The notes under the pieces were generated by a model that worked only from the letters and a program-made list of their open reading frames with translations, searched no databases and was not told the origin of the DNA. From the NCBI RefSeq assembly GCF_000350485.1, contig NZ_AORV01000011.1:1-41263 (forward strand): a stretch of 41,263 bases of DNA, read 5' to 3'. The DNA comes from Ruminiclostridium cellobioparum subsp. termitidis CT1112 (GTDB lineage: Bacteria > Bacillota > Clostridia > Acetivibrionales > DSM-1351). Positions 26,819 to 34,418 of this stretch are shown piece after piece. Both the position numbers and the translations under genes were made by a program. Every line of letters starts with the position of its first letter. Within the stretch, counting starts at the first letter, position 1.

Positions 26819-29125
26819 TTAATTAATTAGCTGGCTGACTGCCGGGAGTTCTATTGTTGCCTTAAAAAGGTCGCCGTCGATATTGAGGGTAAAGCTCCCG
26901 TTTTGAAGTTCTGTGAGGCTTTTGGCTATTGAAAGCCCAAGGCCCGAGCCTTCACTGTGGCGGGAGGCATCGCCTCTCTTAAATCTCTCCATCAGCTCAT
27001 CCGCATTCACATTCAATTCGTAGGCAGATATGTTTTTTACCAGAATTTTCACCGTTTCATCAGTTTGAATTACATCTATATACACTCTTGAATTGGAGAG
27101 AGCATATTTGAAAACATTTGACAGGAGATTTTCTATAACTCTCCAGAGCAGCCTTCCATCCGCATTCACATAAACATTTTCGGCAGGAAAGTTGGTCCTG
27201 AAAATAAGCCCTGATGTTTCGATCTTATCTGAAAGTTCTCCCAGACCCTGTGAAATAAGAGACGCAACATTCAATTTTTCAAAATTGACCGCTATATTTC
27301 CGCTGGTTGCCTTGGCTGCTTCAAACAAATCTTCGGTCAGCGATTTCAGCCTCTGGGATTTTGAATCTATTATGCCAAGATACTTTCCTGCATTTTCAGA
27401 CTGAAGCCCTTCATTTTTAAGCAGGTCAACATAGGTGATGATGGAGGTCAGGGGAGTCTTCAAATCATGGGATACATTTGTAATAAGCTCGGCCTTCATC
27501 CGTTCGGCCTTGACCTGGCTGCCGACGGCATTTTTCAGGCCGTCTGCAATTTGATTGATGGTTCCGGCAAGAGCTCGGAGTTCAGGAATACCCAGTTCGG
27601 GTATGTTGTAAGTCAACTCCCCGGCTCTGATTTTTTCGGCACCGTCTCTAATATTTATAAATACCTTGAAATTTTTCAAAAGGAAATATATTGCGGCAGC
27701 ATTTACACCCACTATTCCAAAAAAGCCTATAAATGTTACATCGTTACCGTCGGCAAATATCAGCGCAAATATCAGGTTGAGAAATGCGTAAGCTCCAAAG
27801 ATAAGCAGCAGCCTCATGGTAAGGGGACTTTTAACAAGGACTCCGCTAATACTGTTTTTAATTTTGGTATAAAGACTGTGGAGCCTGCTGAAAATCCATT
27901 TAACCATCTTACAAAGCAGAGTATACTTAATAACCTCGTGCCTCTTGAATCTTTTGGCAAGCATTGTGATAAACAAGATGCCTGCCAGAGTACCAAAAAT
28001 GATTACTACACTTAAAATTGTGTATATGACCACTGCATTATAGCGTGTGTTATTCCAATAAAATACCGGCACAAACTGAATAATCTGCGATATGCAGAGT
28101 ACAATGAAAGAAACACTTACCACAAGGGCTACGTCAAGGTATATTATATCTGCGGCTATCAGGTGAACGCCTTCCTTATCAGGACGTCTGCCAGCCGAAT
28201 ATATCAGGTATATTAAGCCGGTTATAAAAGACAGAAGCCCCAAACCGGAGGTTTTTAAACCTGTCAGACCTCTGATGGAATTGTTTTTAAAGGTATTTAC
28301 TTCAGTTTGATACCTGTCGGGAGACATACCCAGATATACAGTGGCATCTGCCGGAATTGAATAGGACCCATACGAATTGCCTCCGAAATAGGAATTCCAA
28401 TTGCTTTGAGTCAGCTTGACCGAAAAGGGCAGAGCGTTAAAGTAATTTTCTATCGTATTGTTGTCAGATATATTTGATTGTGCTGTTTTACCGTTTTGTA
28501 CCACTGAATAATATATACCCTGCAAACTGTCAAGATACTTTATTTGTGATTTATAATCCTCCAATTGCCGGTTGATGGCTTCTTCAGCAACATTATCCAG
28601 CAACTTGTCATATTTTTCGTTTATTTCTTTTGTATCTTTGTCTTTCTTATCCTTTAAATTCTGGATTTTTTCCAGGGCATCCTTGTTTTTAATATCAGAT
28701 ATAACGTCAGTATTTTCGGCAACATTACCGTTATTATCAATTATGATACTTTGGTTGTTGAGATATTCCTGATACTGGTTGGCAGAGTTGTAAAAGTCAT
28801 TTTCGACCTGTTGAAGTTCGCTGCTTCTGCTGTACTCAATATTGGATTTCATACCGTTTATTTCATCAGGGTCCAGAGTAGCTCCCGACTTGATGTTTTC
28901 TTCATTTTTATACTTAAACGCCACGAAAGATATATTGGAGTAAGCATGCTGCAATATATCCTTACCGGCCATGCTTTCCTTAAATTCCTTATTTTGAATT
29001 GCATCTTCAAAATAAGGTGCCTGCAAGAGGCCATAGGCAAGAGACAACATTCCTGCAATGCATAAGATGATTGCAAGGAGCTTAAACCATACGGAATATC
29101 TATAGTTTTTCAATTTTATATCCAA
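26819..29125 (-). CDS. Membrane sensor histidine kinase
   Basis: A 768-residue sensor kinase. Membrane helix 1 (about 13-34) is followed by an external region of about 255 residues rich in Asp, Lys and Asn with a coiled-coil stretch (about 100-200). Helices at about 290-310, 325-350, 363-390, 437-458 and 463-484 follow, then a HAMP-like linker, HisKA with His553 in NVSHDLKTP, and an ATPase domain with ENLLSN and SEGSGLGLSIAK (724-735). The classic D-box is replaced by VKNISAYELN, as in a known VanS-like Firmicute subgroup. The start is TTG and overlaps the response regulator by 26 bp; TTG at 29113 is an alternative. The signal is unknown. Confidence 0.92.
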   Translation of the reverse strand: MDIKLKNYRYSVWFKLLAIILCIAGMLSLAYGLLQAPYFEDAIQNKEFKESMAGKDILQHAYSNISFVAFKYKNEENIKSGATLDPDEINGMKSNIEYSRSSELQQVENDFYNSANQYQEYLNNQSIIIDNNGNVAENTDVISDIKNKDALEKIQNLKDKKDKDTKEINEKYDKLLDNVAEEAINRQLEDYKSQIKYLDSLQGIYYSVVQNGKTAQSNISDNNTIENYFNALPFSVKLTQSNWNSYFGGNSYGSYSIPADATVYLGMSPDRYQTEVNTFKNNSIRGLTGLKTSGLGLLSFITGLIYLIYSAGRRPDKEGVHLIAADIIYLDVALVVSVSFIVLCISQIIQFVPVFYWNNTRYNAVVIYTILSVVIIFGTLAGILFITMLAKRFKRHEVIKYTLLCKMVKWIFSRLHSLYTKIKNSISGVLVKSPLTMRLLLIFGAYAFLNLIFALIFADGNDVTFIGFFGIVGVNAAAIYFLLKNFKVFINIRDGAEKIRAGELTYNIPELGIPELRALAGTINQIADGLKNAVGSQVKAERMKAELITNVSHDLKTPLTSIITYVDLLKNEGLQSENAGKYLGIIDSKSQRLKSLTEDLFEAAKATSGNIAVNFEKLNVASLISQGLGELSDKIETSGLIFRTNFPAENVYVNADGRLLWRVIENLLSNVFKYALSNSRVYIDVIQTDETVKILVKNISAYELNVNADELMERFKRGDASRHSEGSGLGLSIAKSLTELQNGSFTLNIDGDLFKATIELPAVSQLIN

Positions 29126-29786
29126 TTCCCCACACCACCTTTAAATATTTTGGTTCTTTAGGATTAATTTCTATTTTTTCGCGGATTCTTCGTATATGAA
29201 CAGCTACAGTGTTTTCAGGACTGAAAGAGGGTTCGTTCCAAACCTGCTCGTAAATTTGATCAATTGAAAATACTCTTCCGGCATTTTCACATAAAAGCTT
29301 TAATATCTTGTATTCCACAGGCGTAAGACGCACCTGTTCATTGTCAACCTTGACTTCTTTTGCACTATCATCAATGACAAGCCCTCCCGATTGGTAAACA
29401 CCGGTTTTCGGGACAAAACTGCCCAGTGAAACATATCTTCTTAGGAGTGATTTTACACGCGCCAGCAGTTCCAGGGGGTTAAAAGGCTTGGTTACATAGT
29501 CATCGGCACCGAGGTTTAGACCGAGGATTTTATCTGTGTCCTCGGATTTAGCGCTCAGCATCAGAACGGGGATGTTATACTTTTCTCTGATTTTCATTGT
29601 AGCCCGGATACCATCCATGACAGGCATCATTATATCCATAATCACTAGCTGAATATCGGCTTTGTCAAAAACAGCCAGAGCTTCAGCTCCGTTATAGGCT
29701 TTTAATACTGTATAACCTTCGTTTTTCAGATATATTTCTATAGCGTCTACAATTTCCTTTTCATCGTCGCAAACAAGTATATTCAC
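29100..29786 (-). CDS. OmpR/PhoB-family response regulator
   Basis: A 228-residue two-component regulator. The receiver domain (1-115) has acidic Asp7-Asp8, phospho-acceptor Asp51 (VIMDIMMP), and a KPF segment. The C-terminal winged helix (about 130-226) has LTPVEYKILKLLCENAGRVFS and AVHIRRIREKIE. Start codon GTG, with GGAGG seven bases upstream. It is first in a two-gene operon with the kinase, whose start lies within its last codons, so the two are translationally coupled. Targets are not visible in the window. Confidence 0.95.
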   Translation of the reverse strand: MNILVCDDEKEIVDAIEIYLKNEGYTVLKAYNGAEALAVFDKADIQLVIMDIMMPVMDGIRATMKIREKYNIPVLMLSAKSEDTDKILGLNLGADDYVTKPFNPLELLARVKSLLRRYVSLGSFVPKTGVYQSGGLVIDDSAKEVKVDNEQVRLTPVEYKILKLLCENAGRVFSIDQIYEQVWNEPSFSPENTVAVHIRRIREKIEINPKEPKYLKVVWGIGYKIEKL

Positions 29787-29864
29787 TGTAAAACCTCCGT
29801 TTAGATGAGAATGAATTATTAATTTTCAGGCTTATATTATTCATTCCCCTTGACAATCCATATC

Positions 29865-29873
29865 ATTATATCA
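29865..29873 (-). promoter_or_regulatory. Extended -10 promoter for the two-component operon
   Basis: On the minus strand TGATATAAT is an extended -10 with perfect TATAAT, about 80 bp before the regulator GTG. No good -35 is seen. Confidence 0.5.
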
Positions 29874-30026
29874 CATCCCTTTATCTCAGAATTTGTAAGT
29901 AAATTCCTGATTGAATCCGTTATAAAAATAATAACTCAGGCATCTTTCAAACTAATTGACAGATTTCTTACAATTTTCTTAACATTTTCAGGTAACATTG
30001 CAGTTTAACTGAAAGTTGAGAACAAC

Positions 30027-30045
30027 TAACTGGCATAACCAGTTA
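30027..30045. promoter_or_regulatory. Palindrome TAACTGG-N5-CCAGTTA
   Basis: A perfect 7-bp inverted repeat in the gene-free stretch between the two-component operon promoter and the zinc-ribbon gene. It could be an operator; no partner is known. Apart from this, the promoter and the terminator, the 29787-30121 gap shows nothing else. Confidence 0.35.
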
Positions 30046-30095
30046 ATTTTGAATTTCAGAGGCGATGCTTTTTCAGAAAAATTTCACGCCAATAT

Positions 30096-30119
30096 AAAAA
30101 AACTCCATCAAAGGAGTTT
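30096..30119 (-). terminator. Terminator of the zinc-ribbon gene
   Basis: AAACTCC pairs with GGAGTTT around ATCAAA; on the minus strand the stem is followed by seven T residues. It begins directly after the gene's stop codon. Confidence 0.85.
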
Positions 30120-30121
30120 CT

Positions 30122-30322
30122 TTATATGTTGAAATCGTATTTGAAAATATTTTGAAAAGGTTCGGAGCTTAAGGCCTTGGTAACATTGGTTCCGTTCAAG
30201 GTAAGCCTGTGACCACAGCTTTCGCATCTGAAAGTAAGACTGTTTAATTTTTCAAGTTCCTCTTCAGGAAGATTTAATAATACGCTGTTACATATACAAC
30301 ATCTAACTGTGCTGAAATTCAA
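30122..30322 (-). CDS. Small zinc-ribbon protein
   Basis: A 66-residue protein with paired cysteine knuckles: RCCIC near residue 8-11 and CESC near 33-36, spaced as in a zinc ribbon. The remainder is a short acidic helix and a tail with no known motif. TTG start, supported by GGAGGGG five bases upstream. It is a monocistron with its own terminator. It may bind zinc; the function is unknown. Confidence 0.7.
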   Translation of the reverse strand: MNFSTVRCCICNSVLLNLPEEELEKLNSLTFRCESCGHRLTLNGTNVTKALSSEPFQNIFKYDFNI

Positions 30323-30556
30323 CTTTTCCCCTCCATTCCTAAAATAAGTATATTCTTAGTTATATGAAACTGTACCTGTTTTTAGAACAAAAATATTAAA
30401 ATTAAGTACCAAATCATATTACAATATTTCCCACCTCTTAAAAAACCTTTTTAACCATACCGGCTGATTTGTGGTACAAGCCAGTCATAATTTTTAAAAT
30501 TTTGAATATAGTTTTATAAATTTGATGTAACTGAAGTAATTTGATTGGAGGCATTT

Positions 30557-31834
30557 ATGAGGGAATTTGCGAGGATTGAAGGAAACTCTTTTTACAATGA
30601 TTCAAATATTACAGGAAACAAAGGCAAATTTTCAAAGTTCCCCATAGTACTTTGTGCAATAGCCGGTATTTTGATCGGGGGTCTGGCCTTCCGGGCGGCA
30701 AATGGGCATATGAGTATGGGGGGGATAAATACCGGCGGAAAGGATATTTCAGAAGATCAGGATAAAGCCGATATAAGCACTTATTCAATGGACATATTGT
30801 TTAAGGCTTTTGGAATGGACCGGTATAATCCCATAACCATACTGAACTCAAATTCACCTTTTTTTGAAATCTATTACAGGGAGGACTACCTTAAATTCAT
30901 AGCCGAAAAAGAACAGCAGGAGCTGCAGGAGAAGATTGTGGCAAACGAGGATCTGCAGCCTGTCAGGCCACAGCAGGAAGTGCAGAGTCAAAAACCTGCA
31001 GACAGTGCTGCACAGACGAAGGGAGCAGGAGGTGCACTAAAAGAAGTTTCAAGCAGCATCACCTTTGAAAATGATGTGGAAAATAGTGACCAACAAAATA
31101 ACCCTGTGGTAACGAACGGGAAAATAAAGGTTGTTAATGAAACCCAATACAGTATTGATATTGATGGACTGCTGAAGGAACCGCTGAAATTGAATACGGC
31201 TAAAACCGGCCCACAGATATTTGTTTATCACACCCATACCACAGAGAGTTATATCAAGGATATTGGGCAGCTTCATGACAAAAGCGTACCCTCAAGAACC
31301 ACCGACAACAAATATAATGTTGTCCGGGTGGGAGATGCATTGATAAGTAATCTTAAAAAGTACAACATCAATGTATTGCATAATTCAACCATTCACGACA
31401 AGGATTACAACAGCTCCTATGTCAAATCCCTCAATACATTGACCAATTATGTGGATAAGTACCCCTCCCTGAAAATGACCATTGATCTTCACCGGGATGC
31501 CGCCGGAAATGATAAATTGAGAGTAGCAAAAAAAATCAATGGAAAGGATTACGCACAGATAATGTTTGTTATCGGAACCGATTCAAAACTCAGCAATCCC
31601 AAATGGAAAGAAAACCTGAAGCTTGCCCTTAAAATCCAATCACGGCTGAACGAGATAGCTCCGGGAATAGCAAAACCCACTTATATCAGCAAAAACAGGT
31701 ATAATCAGCACCTGACCAATGGGTCGGTCATTGTGGAAATCGGCGGAGACGGGAATGTTATTGATGAATGTGTCAGGAGTACAACCTATTTGGCACAGGC
31801 AATCAATGATGTTATCTACAAAAACAAATACTGA
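30557..31834 (+). CDS. spoIIP: Stage II sporulation protein P
   Basis: A 425-residue membrane-anchored peptidoglycan amidase/endopeptidase which, with SpoIID and SpoIIM, dissolves septal wall during forespore engulfment. A basic N-terminus is followed by one membrane helix (about 32-50) and a Gln-rich linker. The SpoIIP catalytic domain (about 215-420) has YHTHTTESY (His225, His227, Glu230), ids LHRDA (His312) and IVEIGGDGN. GGAGG precedes the ATG at 30557 by five bases, better than an in-frame upstream codon at 30545. Length and motifs are normal. Confidence 0.95.
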   Translation: MREFARIEGNSFYNDSNITGNKGKFSKFPIVLCAIAGILIGGLAFRAANGHMSMGGINTGGKDISEDQDKADISTYSMDILFKAFGMDRYNPITILNSNSPFFEIYYREDYLKFIAEKEQQELQEKIVANEDLQPVRPQQEVQSQKPADSAAQTKGAGGALKEVSSSITFENDVENSDQQNNPVVTNGKIKVVNETQYSIDIDGLLKEPLKLNTAKTGPQIFVYHTHTTESYIKDIGQLHDKSVPSRTTDNKYNVVRVGDALISNLKKYNINVLHNSTIHDKDYNSSYVKSLNTLTNYVDKYPSLKMTIDLHRDAAGNDKLRVAKKINGKDYAQIMFVIGTDSKLSNPKWKENLKLALKIQSRLNEIAPGIAKPTYISKNRYNQHLTNGSVIVEIGGDGNVIDECVRSTTYLAQAINDVIYKNKY

Positions 31835-31898
31835 TGATTAAATTTCCGGCTGCCGGTCAAAAATAAGTAACATTAATATGTTTATTTTGGAGGCAGAC

Positions 31899-32171
31899 TT
31901 GGCCAGGAAAATCAGATTCCGTAAAAAGAGATTATACAATCTAAAAATATTTGTTGTGATGAGCCTGTTTTTTTTAATAGTAATCAGCGGGTTAGTGGCT
32001 GTTGACATTGCTAAAAGTTATGTATTATATGGGCAGCCCCGGTTGGAGATGCTACAAATACAAGAAGTCGAAAAAGACATTTATCAGGTATCACTCTTTA
32101 ATAATACTTTTGACCTGAACCTGAAATATCTGAGAAGGGATATGGGCAAAATCAAAGGGTTTTTTGAGTAG
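31899..32171 (+). CDS. Small single-pass membrane protein after spoIIP
   Basis: A 90-residue protein with a strongly basic N-terminus (ARKIRFRKKR), one membrane helix (about 17-38) and a short outside domain of about 50 residues. The topology rule places the basic end inside. I recognise no family. GGAGG (31889-31893) lies five bases before TTG at 31899, which is preferred over ATG at 31878. It follows spoIIP by 64 bp on the same strand, suggesting a linked, possibly sporulation-related role; that is inference. Confidence 0.68.
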   Translation: MARKIRFRKKRLYNLKIFVVMSLFFLIVISGLVAVDIAKSYVLYGQPRLEMLQIQEVEKDIYQVSLFNNTFDLNLKYLRRDMGKIKGFFE

Positions 32172-32201
32172 AGATATTTTTTTGCTGAAACAGGGATAAC
32201 A

Positions 32202-32227
32202 TGTAACCGTTTTGTTACCATTACGTC
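32202..32227 (+). promoter_or_regulatory. ECF-sigma-type promoter
   Basis: TGTAAC (32202-32207), a 16-base spacer and CGTC (32224-32227). This matches the -35/-10 pattern of Bacillus SigX/SigM/SigV-type extracytoplasmic-function promoters. It is about 85 bp before the RsiV-like secreted gene. Confidence 0.5.
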
Positions 32228-32313
32228 TACGGAATATGCTACTATTTCAATAGACGGCGCGCTATCTATTTTTGACAGCAAAAGATAAAATACATATGAG
32301 AGGATTTGATGCA

Positions 32314-33768
32314 ATGAAAAAAATAGTATCATTTGTTTTGGCACTTATATTATGTTTGACTACCTTTACAACATTAGCCGGTGCGTCAGATATAAAAGGC
32401 AGTATAAAAGTTGAGACAAGGAAGATTGAAAAAATAGAGGGTGACTTGAGCCTGAAGTTAATCTATCCTTATTTCAGCGGTTTCAATGCGGCTTCAGAAT
32501 TAAACAGCATCATACAAAACAGGAATATAAGTTCAATCGGATACATTAGAAGTAATGAAGCTGTTATCAAGGATATAAAGGCGCAACAGGAAAAGGCGGG
32601 AGAACCTGCAGGAAACATGAGCGCCTTTTTGGAATCATATTTTGACTATAACACCAGCGGAAGCATTCTTTCGGTTGTCATACATTCCAGTGACTACACC
32701 GGCGGTGCTCATGGTATGTCATATATGGAAAGCTACACAGTAAATACAAAGACAAATGAAATATACAAGACCTTTGGTTCACTGTTTGACAGCAAGAGCA
32801 ATTATAACAAAGTAATTCAGGATAAAATCAATAAATTGATAGACAAAGAAAAGGATATGTATTTTATTGATGCAAAAGAGACTGTTGCAGCTAAAAAAGG
32901 AAATTATCAATTTTACTTTGACGGAAACAAGCTGGTTATATATTTCGGATTGTATGAATTAAGACCTTATGCCGGCGGAATGCCGATATTTAAAATAGAT
33001 GCAAAAGAGCTGAAAGGTTTGTTGAAAAGCGATATATATACACAGATGATAAATGCCAAACCACTTGAGAATGTCAGATTCAATGGTGAAAGTCTTATTC
33101 CGCAGCCAAAGACCTATACCCAGGAATACAACCTGATGGTCCCCTTGCAGGATATAGCAAAGCTGTTGGGCTACAAGGCCACCTGGAGTGGGGGCAATGG
33201 CTGGGAAGTGGCCGGAGGCTATGTTAAAAACAAGGTGGACAGTTATTCTTCAAGCAAATCGGACGGTAATGTCAAACTTGGCTTGCCTCCAAAGGCAGTT
33301 GGGAACATAATGTATGTACCGCAGACCTACTTTTCAATGGTTCTTAAGGAAGATGTAATTTACGACGGAGATGCACTGCGCATATTTAAGGCAGAATCGG
33401 TCAACGAGGGCACATTTGATCAGCAGATAGCGGAATTTGAATCACCTGACACGGCGGAAAAAGCAGTGAATATGTATGCAAAAGCAGCACAGGAAAGAAA
33501 AGGTGCGATTCAATATGCACTATATTCAGATAAGCTAAAAGCCGAAAAAAGGGCAGGCTTTGAAGAGATGAACTGGGTTACCGGTGTATCAAGTCCATGG
33601 ATTTCAGGTTATGAGATATATGAAATTGACAATGAGAGCAAAAAAACATATAGTGTTATTTTCAATTGGGCTACGTCTGCCGGCAAATCACCGGATACCA
33701 AGACAATAGTTACTGTTGAAAAGATACCACAGCAAGAATACTGGCAGATAACAGAGGTTACGGAGTAG
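32314..33768 (+). CDS. Secreted RsiV-like (DUF4163/DUF3298) protein with copper-amine-oxidase-like domain
   Basis: A 484-residue exported protein. Signal peptide about 1-25 (LALILCLTTFTTLAGASD). Residues about 30-225 resemble the DUF4163/DUF3298 ectodomain of the lysozyme-sensing anti-sigma factor RsiV (YPYFSGF, SDYTGGAHGMSYMESYTVNTKT, YFGLYELRPYAGGMP). About 255-370 is a copper amine oxidase N-domain-like module common in clostridial surface proteins (MVPLQDIAKLLGYKATW, MYVPQTYFSMVLKED). A C-terminal domain of about 110 residues is unassigned. There is no cytoplasmic anti-sigma part or membrane anchor, so it is not itself an anti-sigma factor. GAGAGG precedes the ATG by ten bases; its ECF-type promoter fits a cell-envelope role. 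Confidence 0.85.
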   Translation: MKKIVSFVLALILCLTTFTTLAGASDIKGSIKVETRKIEKIEGDLSLKLIYPYFSGFNAASELNSIIQNRNISSIGYIRSNEAVIKDIKAQQEKAGEPAGNMSAFLESYFDYNTSGSILSVVIHSSDYTGGAHGMSYMESYTVNTKTNEIYKTFGSLFDSKSNYNKVIQDKINKLIDKEKDMYFIDAKETVAAKKGNYQFYFDGNKLVIYFGLYELRPYAGGMPIFKIDAKELKGLLKSDIYTQMINAKPLENVRFNGESLIPQPKTYTQEYNLMVPLQDIAKLLGYKATWSGGNGWEVAGGYVKNKVDSYSSSKSDGNVKLGLPPKAVGNIMYVPQTYFSMVLKEDVIYDGDALRIFKAESVNEGTFDQQIAEFESPDTAEKAVNMYAKAAQERKGAIQYALYSDKLKAEKRAGFEEMNWVTGVSSPWISGYEIYEIDNESKKTYSVIFNWATSAGKSPDTKTIVTVEKIPQQEYWQITEVTE

Positions 33769-33809
33769 AGAAAAGGCAGAATCAGAATTAACCGGAAGCT
33801 GGAACGGAT

Positions 33810-33867
33810 AAGCAGTCAATCACTTTGGTGGAATCTTCCCTTCACCGGGTAATTGACTGCTTTTTTT
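33810..33867 (+). terminator. Terminator after the RsiV-like gene
   Basis: AGCAGTCAAT and ATTGACTGCT form a 10-bp stem around a 31-base loop, followed by TTTTTTT. Confidence 0.82.
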
Positions 33868-34038
33868 GCGGTTGTGCCGGGAAAGTCAAGGTATTTGAAA
33901 AAAGATATTAAAAAGCGGAAGCAGTTCTTCCTGCAAAGAAATTGCCATCTCAATAATGACTTAAAGGGTATTTTATTGGGTAAAACTAACATAGCCGCGG
34001 CAACTTTTCTGCGGTAATAACGACTAAGGAAGATTATA

Positions 34039-34086
34039 TAGCGATAAAACGCCGCAAGCTTACCAGTTGCGCCCCTTTATCCGCTA
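34039..34086 (+). other. Imperfect hairpin upstream of the MITE-like element
   Basis: TAGCGATAAA..GCAA faces TTGCGCC..TTTATCCGCTA across a nine-base loop. It overlaps the -35 of the putative lepA promoter, so it may be an operator or simply a repeat. The rest of 33868-34038 shows nothing recognisable. Confidence 0.4.
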
Positions 34087-34095
34087 TGATATAAT
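34067..34095 (+). promoter_or_regulatory. Putative promoter reading into the MITE and lepA
   Basis: TTGCGC (34067-34072), a 17-base spacer and TATAAT (34090-34095). The -10 is perfect, the -35 weak. A transcript would begin near 34102, right at the edge of the repeat element. Confidence 0.5.
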
Positions 34096-34104
34096 AAATT
34101 GCTA

Positions 34105-34375
34105 CCCTCTATTGACAATGTACAATACATTTTTGAGTGGTTAATTTGCCCTGCGGCTGCGTTGAAGCCGCTTGCAAGGCATAAAGCCTTACTGCACGCC
34201 TTTGCCTTGCCGCAAGCCAAATTATCTCACTCAAAAATCACCGACCTCGCGCTGAAATATTTTGGCAATTTTCGAGGAGGATGGACGCAGCCTTGCTGAC
34301 GCAAGGCAAGGACGACGACAAAGAAAAGTGGCAAAATAGCCGGCGCGAGGCGTGTTATACATTGTCAATAGAGGG
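34105..34375. mobile_element. MITE-like structured repeat element
   Basis: A 271-bp element with terminal inverted repeats CCCTCTATTGACAATGTA extended to 24 bases (22 match), flanked by TA on both sides (34103-34104 and 34376-34377), as left by IS630/Tc1-mariner-type insertion. Inside are two long hairpin arms. Arm 1: ATTTTTGAGTG (34129-34139)/CACTCAAAAAT, TAATTTG/CAAATTA, GCGGCT/AGCCGC, GCAAGGC/GCCTTGC. Arm 2: CCTCGCGC (34245-34252)/GCGCGAGG, ATTTTG/CAAAAT, TTTTC/GAAAA, tipped by GCCTTGC-TGAC-GCAAGGC. It is more GC-rich than its flanks and has no credible gene. It is non-autonomous; no transposase is nearby. Confidence 0.72.
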
Positions 34376-34418
34376 TAATTATGTGCAAATATTTGAAACT
34401 AGCTGTGGAGGATAAGGA

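Noticed and set aside
34099-34299. A 66-codon plus-strand frame within the MITE-like element
   Set aside because: It coincides with inverted-repeat sequence and has no ribosome site; the base pairing explains the sequence better.
34281-34415. A 44-codon frame running from the MITE-like element to just before lepA, with GAGGAGG directly before ATG
   Set aside because: There is no spacer between the ribosome-like site and ATG, the frame is made of hairpin sequence, and the protein has no recognisable feature.
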